Assembly (NCBI GenBank): GCA_964508895.1
Contig: CAZDWF010000023.1
Location: 1 to 34,334 of the forward strand
DNA length: 34,334 nucleotides
From: M55B132 sp964508895
GTDB lineage: Bacteria > Bacteroidota > Bacteroidia > Bacteroidales > B18-G4
Direction of reading: 5' to 3'
How positions within the stretch are numbered: the stretch's first letter is position 1; each line of letters starts with the position of its first letter. Both the position numbers and the translations under genes were made by a program. The notes beneath the pieces were generated by a model that ran no database searches, was not told the DNA's origin, and saw only the letters and a program-made list of their open reading frames with translations. Shown in pieces: positions 1-7,944 of the stretch.

Positions 1-1
1 C

Positions 2-67
2 TGGAAGGGGATGCCGGATACCGATGGGAAGATCAAGCCCTATGGGACGGTGACGGTGATTAGATAG
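2..67 (+). CDS. C-terminal fragment of an unidentified protein (left edge)
   Basis: Frame 2 is open from the window edge to a TAG at 65-67 and ends in the residues P-Y-G-T-V-T-V-I-R. A short beta-strand-like tail of this kind is common at the ends of extracellular Bacteroidota proteins, but 21 residues are too few to name a family. It is followed directly by tandem repeats, as expected for a gene end. I infer it is coding only from the sensible residue composition and the stop placed just before the repeat. It is chromosomal, outside the island. Confidence 0.4.
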   Translation, partial: WKGMPDTDGKIKPYGTVTVIR

Positions 68-69
68 AT

Positions 70-132
70 CTTAGACCATAGATTATAGACTTTAGATTAT
101 AGATTATAGACTTTAGATTATAGATTATAGAC
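70..132. repeat. Three tandem copies of a 21-bp AGATTATAG-type unit
   Basis: Copies lie at 70-90, 91-111 and 112-132. The last two are identical and the first differs at three positions. The unit is built from TTAGATTATAGA-like words. A related array with the same 21-bp period lies upstream of mnmE at 31666-31720. Both are in chromosomal DNA and none was seen inside the island, so they look like a host-genome intergenic repeat class. Confidence 0.8.
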
Positions 133-187
133 GCGAGCCCATTAAAACATAGAAGCGGTTCACTCGTTTGAAACGAGCGCCATCAGG

Positions 188-229
188 GAATTCTGAAAAG
201 AGAATTCAGACAAAGGAATTCTGAATTGG
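188..229. repeat. Clustered GAATTC palindromes between host genes
   Basis: Three GAATTC-centred words (188-197, 201-209, 215-229) with alternating ctgaa/ttcag flanks can pair with each other as small hairpins. A similar attctgaattca word precedes sucD's stop near 31850. It may be a degenerate intergenic repeat or a weak terminator of the convergent genes. There is no T-tract to support termination. Nothing else is seen in 133-282. Confidence 0.3.
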
Positions 230-282
230 GGTGCTACAAGCCTACTAAATTCAAAATGCAGAATAAATTAGAGATTGCAAAT

Positions 283-972
283 TTATTGCGGATATGTAAT
301 CAATAATGTTGCGACCTGTATACCATCATAAAATACATGTGCAATGATTAAAGGAAGTAAACGCTCATACTTATAAAAGAAGTAACAAGCAAGAATACTT
401 TTAATAGTTATTGTTACAATCCCATATGGTCCCTGGCTCCAGTGAGCAAATCCTATTAATAGAGAGGCAATCAATATTGCTGTAAATATCCAGATCTTAT
501 TTTTAGAGAATTTCCAAAGGCTGGTAAGAATAAATACCCTGATAAGTTCTTCGTAAAGAGCAATTCCAATCCATAATACCGGGCCGAACCAAATGAGCAA
601 TAACCATGGATTTGATCTCATTTCGAGCATTAATCCTAATAACTCTGTATTCGACCTGAAGCTCAATATATCCATCAGGGTATATCTTTCAATATAGAAA
701 AGAATAAAATATGCGATCGTTAAGGCAAAACCCCATAATATATCTGTTCCTATGTTTCCTTTTCCTGAATTGAAATCTGATAGCTTTTCTTTCAGGAAGA
801 ACTTTTTGAGTAAAAGAAGGATGATAATACTTGACCCTCCAAAAAGCAGGGGATATAATATAAGTTCAGTAGAAGCAAATCCCGTGGATTGATGATTCCT
901 CAACCAGATCATAATGCCAAATGGAATAAATACTATTATCGTCAGGACTAATAATGACTTGAGGGTTTTCAT
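283..972 (-). CDS. CPBP-family intramembrane protease (Abi/CAAX-like)
   Basis: This 229-residue integral membrane protein has about six hydrophobic segments. The CPBP motifs are recognisable: E141-E142 with R145, H177 within a GFAH segment, and H212-x3-D216 near the C-terminus. Motif 1 is EExxR here, one residue shorter than the usual EExxxR, so catalytic competence is not certain. Family members cleave within the membrane (Rce1-like) or serve in bacteriocin and immunity functions, and the substrate cannot be told from sequence. The ATG at 972 is only 35 nt beyond the ancestral end of mnmE, which suggests the two genes were co-directional neighbours, perhaps co-transcribed, before the island split them. 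It is chromosomal. Confidence 0.8.
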   Translation of the reverse strand: MKTLKSLLVLTIIVFIPFGIMIWLRNHQSTGFASTELILYPLLFGGSSIIILLLLKKFFLKEKLSDFNSGKGNIGTDILWGFALTIAYFILFYIERYTLMDILSFRSNTELLGLMLEMRSNPWLLLIWFGPVLWIGIALYEELIRVFILTSLWKFSKNKIWIFTAILIASLLIGFAHWSQGPYGIVTITIKSILACYFFYKYERLLPLIIAHVFYDGIQVATLLITYPQ

Positions 973-1009
973 AGTGTTTGATGAAATTATTATACTTTAA
1001 AAACGAGTT

Positions 1010-1026
1010 ACTTTCCGATACAGAAA
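1010..1026. other. attL: left attachment core of the genomic island
   Basis: The 17-bp core actttccgatacagaaa is identical to 30243-30259, the 3' end of mnmE. With its flanks it forms an inverted repeat, TTACTTTC (1008-1015), 7-nt spacer, GAAAGTAA (1023-1030). Bases 1008-1009 come from the ancestral chromosome and make the original TAA stop of mnmE. Bases from 1027 belong to the island. Confidence 0.88.
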
Positions 1027-1171
1027 GTAACATTCCTTTGCAAATGTGTGTTTCAGCGTATTGAGTTCCAAACAAGCAGCAAGTTATGTTATAAATTAGT
1101 GTTTCTGTATATAGTTTTCAATGTGAATAGGAATGCACTTCTTGCCTAAATGAAAAATATTTTAAGTTATA

Positions 1172-2584
1172 CTATCTGTAATTTTTTATGTTAGAGAGAA
1201 CAACATCAACTGAGTGGTGACCTGAATAATTAATTCTTGACTTTCTTAATAATTCCTCGAATTGTTTTTTATTGATATACTTTTCCGGAGATTTTGGTCC
1301 CAACCAAATCTTTGTAAGTTTTATTGGTAAGTCATTATCATCTAAATCAATTGTTATAAATGGGTTAATAATCTTATGAGAGTGAGTTAAATTCCATTCA
1401 GTTTTTAATGAATGTGGAGCTAATGTATGTTGCTGTTCACCTTTTATGTTATTGGTCCTAGATACAATAATTAATAATCGAACTTCTTTTTCTGGTTCGT
1501 ATTCAAAGGATTTAAAAAAATGTTTCCATATATTTAATGTTCTAAATTTGAGAGATTGTTGAGCTTTATCCTTAACATCATTTATTACATTTTTTAAGAA
1601 TTCTAGTTCATGGTGATAGTTTTTATTATTCCGTTTCTTGCCATAACTTACTTTTTTCAATTGAATCCCAGGGATCCTTGAAGTCCTTTTTACTTTAAAT
1701 GTTAGACCGGCACCTGTACTGTCATCACCATACAATCTCCATTGATTTAGGTCATCTTCCAAAGAACTACTGCACAAGATAAATCTTCTATTTATAGCAC
1801 TAATCGTTTGTGGTGAAGTCCTATCGTCCCAGTAAGGAAGGTAATTTGCATCATCTAAATAATTCTCAACATATCCTACTTCTGAAATGTCATTCATTCC
1901 AACTAACCCATTAAGTCTAATAGATTTATGATTAATAGTGGCAAAAACTGTTTCTAAAGAAGTATATCTATGAATCTCTTCACCGGTATTTACATCTTCA
2001 AGGAAATATCCGAAAAGTTTGTTTTCAAAATTGGATAAATTTCTAATGTCCTTGGATAAGTGAAAATAATGCCCATTTTCGTTGAATATCAAATGTTTTT
2101 CAACGTTTTTAATGGAAAGATGTTTAATTATATCTTCTCTATCACTAAAAAATTTGTTTGCATTGTCTTCAATTATTTTAGAAATAGACTTTTTTAATTC
2201 TGATATTTCATTTTCAGTAGGAATTGTCAGTAATATATTCAGAAGCTCCTTTAAATCGGTAGTTTCTCTGATTTCACCAGTATAATTGTCCAAAATAACA
2301 AACTCTTCACCATTTGTTACTACTATATACCTGAAGATTAATTTAGATTCACTAAAATATTTCCAAGCATTCTCAACAGAAAGTGGTCTTGATTTTGGGG
2401 TGAATTCGAAAACAGCAATGATCTCGTTATTCTTTACGAGTGTACCATCAATAATTTTAACTTTCTTAGAAGAATAAAAATAAGTCTCGCTGACAAATTT
2501 TATTCCTTTGTATTTTTCTTTATTCTCTGAAAGTTCATGTTGTAATGAACTGATGAAATTCTGGATTTGAACTTGTTCTTCCAT
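1172..2584 (-). CDS. DUF2971 protein with HsdR_N-like N-terminal domain
   Basis: The protein has 470 residues. Residues 1-110 resemble the N-terminal nuclease-like domain of type I restriction R subunits: a strand with D46, then E60-F-T62 where E-x-K is expected, then a WKYFSES helix and a strand ending VVTNGEEF. The catalytic lysine is replaced, so it may bind rather than cut. Residues 200-440 carry DUF2971 hallmarks: R206-Y-T-S, L-N-G-x2-G-M-N-D (225-232) and CSSS-x2-D-D-x3-W-x2-YG (271-286) followed by GxGLTF. The function of DUF2971 is unknown, but it recurs in defence islands, and a role as a phage-response effector is inference. It is the first gene inside the left end and is transcribed alone (92-nt gap to the next gene). 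ATG at 2584. Confidence 0.75.
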   Translation of the reverse strand: MEEQVQIQNFISSLQHELSENKEKYKGIKFVSETYFYSSKKVKIIDGTLVKNNEIIAVFEFTPKSRPLSVENAWKYFSESKLIFRYIVVTNGEEFVILDNYTGEIRETTDLKELLNILLTIPTENEISELKKSISKIIEDNANKFFSDREDIIKHLSIKNVEKHLIFNENGHYFHLSKDIRNLSNFENKLFGYFLEDVNTGEEIHRYTSLETVFATINHKSIRLNGLVGMNDISEVGYVENYLDDANYLPYWDDRTSPQTISAINRRFILCSSSLEDDLNQWRLYGDDSTGAGLTFKVKRTSRIPGIQLKKVSYGKKRNNKNYHHELEFLKNVINDVKDKAQQSLKFRTLNIWKHFFKSFEYEPEKEVRLLIIVSRTNNIKGEQQHTLAPHSLKTEWNLTHSHKIINPFITIDLDDNDLPIKLTKIWLGPKSPEKYINKKQFEELLRKSRINYSGHHSVDVVLSNIKNYR

Positions 2585-2676
2585 TCACCTTATTATTAAA
2601 AGCCTTCTCAAAAGCCATTATGCCTCATTTAGTATTATTCATTGATTGAAATTTTAGGCGTTAGAGTTGTAAATTA

Positions 2677-3198
2677 CTACTCTATAATCTCAGCTCCTAA
2701 AAAGTCTTTGATGTATTCTAAGAAGTATTTTTGTTTTTCTTCATTTAACGCCTGAATTCCTTGTTTGTGTATGAATGTATCATATCCCATATTTCTAAAT
2801 TCATAAGCTGCGAATAATATGCATATATCTGTTAACACGCCTGTTAAATGTATGCTTTTGGGATTGAGTATATTAAGACGTTTTTCTAAATCTGTTTCAT
2901 AGAAAATACTGAGAGTATTCTTGTAAATGACATTATCTACATTAGAAAACTCAATAAGAGAATCGATAATTTCAGCTTCTTTTGTACCTTTCAAGCAATG
3001 AGGAGGATATTGCTTGAATTCTGGTGCATCCATTGTATGATTGTCACAAAGAAAAAGATAACCATATTTCTTTTTTTGAAAATCTAATATAAGGTTCGAT
3101 ATATAATTTTCAGTTGATAGTGTAGATGGTGTTAATGAGAGAGGATGCCCTTTTCGGCAAAATCCGTTTAACATATCTATTATAATCAGCAACTCCAT
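2677..3198 (-). CDS. Isochorismatase-family cysteine hydrolase, nicotinamidase-like
   Basis: The protein has 173 residues. The catalytic triad of the isochorismatase/nicotinamidase fold is present: D8 (in IIIDMLNGF), K93 (in IYKN) and C126 (in TGVLTDICI). The metal-ligand set typical of PncA-type nicotinamidases is also visible: D52, H54, and H67 within YPPHCLKGT. This favours nicotinamide-to-nicotinate hydrolysis over other branches, although biuret and ureidoacrylate hydrolases share much of the core. It is the last gene of a minus-strand operon, 6 nt after the membrane-anchored binding protein. The context suggests uptake plus hydrolysis of an amide. A link to NAD metabolism during phage infection is speculative. 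Confidence 0.8.
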   Translation of the reverse strand: MELLIIIDMLNGFCRKGHPLSLTPSTLSTENYISNLILDFQKKKYGYLFLCDNHTMDAPEFKQYPPHCLKGTKEAEIIDSLIEFSNVDNVIYKNTLSIFYETDLEKRLNILNPKSIHLTGVLTDICILFAAYEFRNMGYDTFIHKQGIQALNEEKQKYFLEYIKDFLGAEIIE

Positions 3199-3204
3199 AA
3201 ATAA

Positions 3205-4521
3205 TTATTCTTTAAAATTATTATAGTCTATTTCCAAATTAATTTTGCTGTCACCGTTTTGAAGAATTTCATAATCAATTCTTTTAGGTTCATTTAACTC
3301 ATGCCAAACTGTATTGAAGTCCTTATTGGTTATATTACATTTTTCAAGTATTGAAATCAATCTATCTAAATTAAAATATACGAAATCTTTCACAACATCC
3401 CCTTCAAATAATTTGCCTCCACTATCTTTTAATCTTGGCACACATGTTATCCAATTTAGACTATCAAGAGGTTCCTTGATAGGTCTTTGCCAGTTTTTTA
3501 TTGATAATGTGGACGTTGCAACAATCAAGGGCTTCATCCCAAGTTTATAAATTGAATTTATTATTTTATCAAGTCCACCACCATAGTGTGCTATAAATAT
3601 TACCTCCCTGTTAGATTGTGAATAGCGATCTTTAATTTGATCTTTAACTTGTTTATAAATCATTTCTTCGTCACAATTAATATCAACTAGTATCCCTTTG
3701 TTGAATGTATGTCCGAGCTTAATCCATTCTTCTTCAAATTTCTTTACTGCTCCTTCACCATAATCATCATGAACAGCAATTGAAGTGGCGGTTTTATACT
3801 TGTTTATTTTATGTACAGCTTTTGCTAGTTCTTCGCCCTCTTCGTCGCTTCTTATATAAAACCTATAAACACAATTTTCTTTTAAATATTCTGTAATTAT
3901 AGGAGAGGATGCGACTGTTGAGATAAATATCGGAGTTCCTTCACCCTTATAGTATTCATTTACATGACTTTCAAATACTTTTGAAATTGGACGTGCCACA
4001 CTACTCATGGTACAGATAAAATATTTTGTCCCTTTTTGTAACTCCTCGATTATTATATCTTCAGCTGCATCAAAATCTAATTCATGGTTTCGAACAACAA
4101 AGTTGTAATTACTTGCTTTATCATTATGTATCTTCAAAAAGTCAATGAATCCAAGAGCTTGCCTTTCTCCATCATCATAGGCATCACTTTCTTTATCTGA
4201 GTCAATAGGAAATAGAAGGACAATTCGCTCCTTTTTAGTCTCATTCAATTCAATAATTTTCGATTCTAGTTTTGTATTTTCTGTGGAAATATTATTGATA
4301 TAAATTCCAGTAAAAATTAGAACTCCAAATAATATTAATGAAATAATAAGAAGTGCTGTTCTGCCTGTTTTATACTTCTTTTCATACTCTTCCTTTTTAT
4401 CACTTTCAAGACCTTGAATTTGCAGCTTCTTGTTTAGATTATAAGTTTTAATAGCAAATACCAAACCAAATAAACTAATTAGTATAGGGCCGAAAATGTT
4501 GATTATTCTTAATATGTCCAT
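3205..4521 (-). CDS. Membrane-anchored periplasmic-binding-protein-like receptor
   Basis: The protein has 438 residues. Two hydrophobic segments (about 7-24 and 56-75) are separated by a lysine-rich loop, so by the positive-inside rule the large C-terminal domain is extracytoplasmic. That domain (about 100-430) has a type 1 periplasmic-binding layout like Leu/Ile/Val-binding or receptor ligand-binding proteins: IVLLFPID, GERQALGFIDFL, FICTMSSVARPI, ATSIAVHDDYGEGAVKKF, EVIFIAHYGGG, PLIVATS. Such domains normally deliver ligand to ABC transporters or act as sensors. Here the neighbours are a sodium symporter (5 nt upstream) and a hydrolase (6 nt downstream), with no ABC subunits. The ligand is unknown. 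It may instead be a sensor that tunes the symporter. Confidence 0.65.
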   Translation of the reverse strand: MDILRIINIFGPILISLFGLVFAIKTYNLNKKLQIQGLESDKKEEYEKKYKTGRTALLIISLILFGVLIFTGIYINNISTENTKLESKIIELNETKKERIVLLFPIDSDKESDAYDDGERQALGFIDFLKIHNDKASNYNFVVRNHELDFDAAEDIIIEELQKGTKYFICTMSSVARPISKVFESHVNEYYKGEGTPIFISTVASSPIITEYLKENCVYRFYIRSDEEGEELAKAVHKINKYKTATSIAVHDDYGEGAVKKFEEEWIKLGHTFNKGILVDINCDEEMIYKQVKDQIKDRYSQSNREVIFIAHYGGGLDKIINSIYKLGMKPLIVATSTLSIKNWQRPIKEPLDSLNWITCVPRLKDSGGKLFEGDVVKDFVYFNLDRLISILEKCNITNKDFNTVWHELNEPKRIDYEILQNGDSKINLEIDYNNFKE

Positions 4522-4526
4522 AAACT

Positions 4527-5906
4527 TTATTTTTTCTTGCTACGAATTAAATATATTATGAATGCTGATATGACATTTATTAACAGTAGAAGTATGTCAA
4601 GTCTTAAAACATAGATTGTATTTGGGATTAATTTAGTCAGATTTGCTGTCAGATAAACTATTAATGTTAGTAATGTGATAAACGGTAATAAGTTACTATG
4701 ACTATGTTTTGAGAAAATTGAAATGAAAATCATTGGTGCTAGCAATGCCGTCCCTGCAAAACTAACTCTAGCTAATAATACTAATTCTTGAGTGCTATAA
4801 ATTGATAAAATCAATGCAATTATTCCAAACAATACTATGAATAGCTTATTTACTCTTCTCGAATTTGTGTTTTGTGCAACCTCAGCTTGAATAGCAAATA
4901 ATTGCGAATCCGCAGTAGACATTGCAGCGGCTATAAGCCCAAGAATTGTAAACGCTCCAATAATGGAATGCTGTTCCAAGACAAGTGTATTATATAGAAA
5001 TTCTTGTGTTTTAGCTTCTGGATAATTAATTGCTCCAAAAAAACCAATGAATATCGTAGGAAGAATTATCAAAAAAGCAAATACTGAAACAGCAATTGCC
5101 ATTCTCTTTGTATCCTTAATATTGTTCATTATTACAATACGTGTAAGTAGCTGAGGTTGAGATATTGGCATTAAAATTATTACAACAAAAGATGAAAGAA
5201 GAAATTGACTTGTTAAGAGTTTTTTAGGACCAGGTGTTGAAAGCAATTTTGGATTTGATATGGCAATTTTATCGAACATCTCATTGAGTCCACCAATGCT
5301 TTGAATACATGTATAGGCTATAATCGATGTCACTAATAACAATATAAGTCCTTGTATAGCATCGCTGATAATTATTGCTTTTAAACCACCAAAATAACTG
5401 TATACAAGTATAACAGCTAAAAAAATGGTTGCCCAAGCCCAAACAGGAATATTTAAGATTTGGGAAAAATCGAGAAACTCTGATATACCTTTAATTTGTA
5501 TTGCAACATATGGTATTAGAAAGATAAAAATTCCTATACGGTATATATATACTGCTAGATTACTTTGATATTTTTCTTTAATTATTGTACTTACATTTGT
5601 GAAGTTTTCTTTCGAATATTTTTTACGCAGCGAAACTCCAAACCATAAAAGAACAAATGCTAATGCTGTATCTGTAACTCCTAGAAAGATCCATGCACCT
5701 ACCCCATGAACTCTAAAGAAATCAGGCATTCCCATTAATGTAAATGTGCTGAATAGTGTTGCTGAAAACGTAAGAAACCCCAGAAAAACTCCGGTTCTAG
5801 GTAATGTATAGTCTTTTGAATTTTTTATTGATTTTTTTGATTTATATGCGGAATAAACCAAGGCGATCAAATACAATATTGAGATTAGTATAAGCCAGTG
5901 TTTCAT
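4527..5906 (-). CDS. Sodium:solute symporter (SSS family)
   Basis: The protein has 459 residues and about 12-13 hydrophobic segments, the usual SSS size. Diagnostic features are the SYFGGLKAIIISDAIQG segment (about 170-190), which matches the SSS signature Y-x-GG-[LM]-x-A-x4-D-x-[IL]-Q, and the later AAAMSTADSQLF segment with the sodium-site serine/threonine residues. The substrate cannot be assigned; relatives carry pantothenate, proline, urea, nucleosides and organic acids. The start overlaps the preceding small gene by 4 nt (ATGA), indicating translational coupling. A family of this kind is usually chromosomal metabolism, so its place inside a defence-rich island is unusual. Confidence 0.85.
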   Translation of the reverse strand: MKHWLILISILYLIALVYSAYKSKKSIKNSKDYTLPRTGVFLGFLTFSATLFSTFTLMGMPDFFRVHGVGAWIFLGVTDTALAFVLLWFGVSLRKKYSKENFTNVSTIIKEKYQSNLAVYIYRIGIFIFLIPYVAIQIKGISEFLDFSQILNIPVWAWATIFLAVILVYSYFGGLKAIIISDAIQGLILLLVTSIIAYTCIQSIGGLNEMFDKIAISNPKLLSTPGPKKLLTSQFLLSSFVVIILMPISQPQLLTRIVIMNNIKDTKRMAIAVSVFAFLIILPTIFIGFFGAINYPEAKTQEFLYNTLVLEQHSIIGAFTILGLIAAAMSTADSQLFAIQAEVAQNTNSRRVNKLFIVLFGIIALILSIYSTQELVLLARVSFAGTALLAPMIFISIFSKHSHSNLLPFITLLTLIVYLTANLTKLIPNTIYVLRLDILLLLINVISAFIIYLIRSKKK

Positions 5907-6142
5907 TCTTTTTCTTTTGAAATATTACTAAAAACTGAACCTATTATCGTCAGTGTGATGAAGGATAAAGAGATTATTAATCCAATCCATAAAGTTCGAG
6001 GTATCCCAAATAAAGACGGAGTGATTTGATCTACTGGAATTACTATTGAAGTGAAAGTAAATACTGATAAAACAATAAATAGGATTTTGCATAATAGCCA
6101 AATGGTTTTCTTCATATTTCTTTTTTTTGATTGCAAAGTCAT
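5903..6142 (-). CDS. Small two-TM membrane protein, DUF3311-like symporter partner
   Basis: The protein has 79 residues with two hydrophobic helices (about 11-34 and 50-70) joined by a loop containing P-S-L-F-G-I-P. The P-x-LFGxP motif and position immediately upstream of an SSS symporter resemble DUF3311-type small subunits, which are commonly encoded next to such symporters. Two ATG starts fit, 6142 and 6115 (starting M-K-K-T-I-W). Neither has a clear ribosome binding site, and the shorter form would still keep both helices. It is the first gene of the four-gene operon. A presumed role in assembly or stability of the symporter comes from family context only. Confidence 0.65.
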   Translation of the reverse strand: MTLQSKKRNMKKTIWLLCKILFIVLSVFTFTSIVIPVDQITPSLFGIPRTLWIGLIISLSFITLTIIGSVFSNISKEKE

Positions 6143-6214
6143 TCACAATTTATCTTCGATCCTTAATATATTGCAATTTAAAAAATATTTCTTATTAACC
6201 ATGTTTAGTTTAAA

Positions 6215-6416
6215 AGCAATCCGGGCCCTATCCCATTTATATTTAGAAGCCCTTCAAAAAAGCCCGTATGTCCCTTTTATAGATTGCAGCGATCCCTCAT
6301 CAAAAAATTTTATGTCCTGTCGATCTTATAAAGGGCCCAATTCCAAATTTGCGGTGGGACATATTTTTAAGCCCTTGAGCCTCTCCGTAGTTAATCTGGA
6401 TTAAAATAAACTACGA
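6215..6416. ncRNA. Candidate structured RNA or leader upstream of the symporter operon
   Basis: The 503-nt gap 6143-6645 holds a relatively GC-rich patch with several nested complementary pairs: ATGTCCC (6268-6274) with GGGACAT (6356-6362); cccttttatagat (6272-6284) with atcttataaaggg (6323-6335); CGTAGTT (6386-6392) with AACTACG (6409-6415). GGGCCC and AAGCCCTT words are also repeated. No convincing ORF explains it. It lies 5' of the symporter operon on the minus strand and 3' of the polymerase-like gene, so it could be a regulatory leader, a terminator complex or a mobile-element RNA. I recognise no known family, and nothing firm is seen in the rest of the gap. Confidence 0.3.
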
Positions 6417-6645
6417 TGAAGGAAAGGTAGGAGTGCTTATTAAATCGTACCAAGTTTTGGGTATTCTAAGGACATAATTACGTAGCATAACTAAAGTGTT
6501 TACTTTACTTGTAAAAATATCCACATACCTGCACAGTCAAACTCATGATATAAGGCACCCAGGGCCAATTCTAAGAGTATTTTATGCAAAATATGATTAA
6601 TGGGCCATCTGGTATTATTCGTTGAAATAGGATCAGTATTTTCGT

Positions 6646-7944
6646 TTATGCCACTAACTTATAATTGGGTGTTGCTATACTTGGTACATTACGTTCAAAT
6701 CCCTGCTTGATATTTAATTTAATATTAGGATGGATTTGTTCCTTGAGTGAAGTTTCCATAATCATACTTGCAAGCATTTGATCCTGTTTTTTTACGATAA
6801 CGGAATCATGAACTGTTAGGAACTTTATACGTGCCATATTTAGTTCATTCCATAGATTCCTGAATATCCGACTTTCCTCTTGTTGAATTAGATACACAAA
6901 GTTTGTATAATTCATATTTCTGTACTCCTTCTTAACACCGTTAACCATTCTCGGTCGAGTAAGTTTCTTTTTCTTCTTGGAATTTGGATTCTCAGGAAGT
7001 AGTTTTTGTTTAAGTTCAATTAGGAACTCTCTTGTTTCCGGGAAAAAATCATACATCTTTTTAGCCATGTCAGAGTATGCACTCCCGTAAGCCATAGCAA
7101 AATAGTAGTTTTTTGCCTCCTCTCTAGAGTTAAGTTCCAGTTCTTCTTGCAGAAATTCATATAGTCCCAAATTTTCAACAGTGTCGCTGAATGTGTTATT
7201 TCCAATGCGTGATTTTAACAGACTTGAAGTTATTGATGGCTGGGATTGTGAAAGGTCAATTTCACAGGTTTCTTCTCCATCAATTAAGATAGTTCTCCTT
7301 AGAATTGCCGGCACATTTGAAATAATGGTATGCACTCTGTTACCGAATTCATCTTCGGATATGAAATCTAAAATTCTTTTCCCTTTAGAACTATTAAACC
7401 GAATAATTTCATCATATACATCTAAGATATAATCATAGTATTCATCAGCGGTGTTAAATTTGATCTTATCAGGGTTGGTTTTCTTCACATAGGCAGGATA
7501 TGCATAATCATAAATTAGTTTCTTAAACTTGATCGCATCTAAATCAAATTGTGCATGATGTAGGTTTCTGTAAATAATTTTGCCTTCAGGGGATAGATTT
7601 TGTACGTTCTTCTTGTAATAGCGATCGAACTTCTTACTCTGCACATATCTGTAACCATTTGGTTGAATCAAAGGAATGAATCCGTAGGATTGATTTCCAT
7701 ATTTGTTTGGATCGGGAAAAGGGTATAGTTCGATATATCCTTCGTTTATTATTTCTTTTATTTTTTCATTTGGTTTTTTACCTAGAATAATTTTTGAATC
7801 TTCATAAGAGATATACCCATGTGGTTTTATTTTGTCATTATCACGATAACGGTGTTTGCTATTATTGTATTTGCTGTTTACTATGGAAAGCCAAAATGCT
7901 TGATCTGATTTTAAGTCATAATTAAAAATTCTGTAATTGGTCAT
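6646..7944 (-). CDS. Stand-alone family-A-like polymerase (TV-Pol-like)
   Basis: The protein has 432 residues. Its core has the order and spacing of superfamily A polymerase palm motifs: motif A, E228-I-D230-L-S-Q-S-Q-P (compare D-Y-S-Q-I-E-x-R in Pol I); motif B region, K278-N-Y-Y-F-A-M-A-Y286-G287, like the O-helix K-x6-YG; motif C, T377-V-H379-D380-S (compare V-H-D-E). The 5'-3' exonuclease and proofreading domains of Pol I are absent. This agrees with the TV-Pol family described by Iyer, Abhiman and Aravind (2008) in mobile elements and viruses such as Sputnik, proposed to be primase-polymerases. It may replicate the excised island, or be a defence component. It is a monocistronic gene divergent from the defence operon. 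Confidence 0.72.
   Translation of the reverse strand: MTNYRIFNYDLKSDQAFWLSIVNSKYNNSKHRYRDNDKIKPHGYISYEDSKIILGKKPNEKIKEIINEGYIELYPFPDPNKYGNQSYGFIPLIQPNGYRYVQSKKFDRYYKKNVQNLSPEGKIIYRNLHHAQFDLDAIKFKKLIYDYAYPAYVKKTNPDKIKFNTADEYYDYILDVYDEIIRFNSSKGKRILDFISEDEFGNRVHTIISNVPAILRRTILIDGEETCEIDLSQSQPSITSSLLKSRIGNNTFSDTVENLGLYEFLQEELELNSREEAKNYYFAMAYGSAYSDMAKKMYDFFPETREFLIELKQKLLPENPNSKKKKKLTRPRMVNGVKKEYRNMNYTNFVYLIQQEESRIFRNLWNELNMARIKFLTVHDSVIVKKQDQMLASMIMETSLKEQIHPNIKLNIKQGFERNVPSIATPNYKLVA

Noticed and set aside
866..1075. Open frame of 69 codons crossing attL
   Set aside because: It overlaps the CPBP start and the recombination core, has no plausible composition, and would only exist as a junction artefact.
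6051..6404. Plus-strand open frame of 117 codons
   Set aside because: It begins antisense to the small symporter partner and runs through the pair-rich patch. No domain, no promoter, and odd composition.
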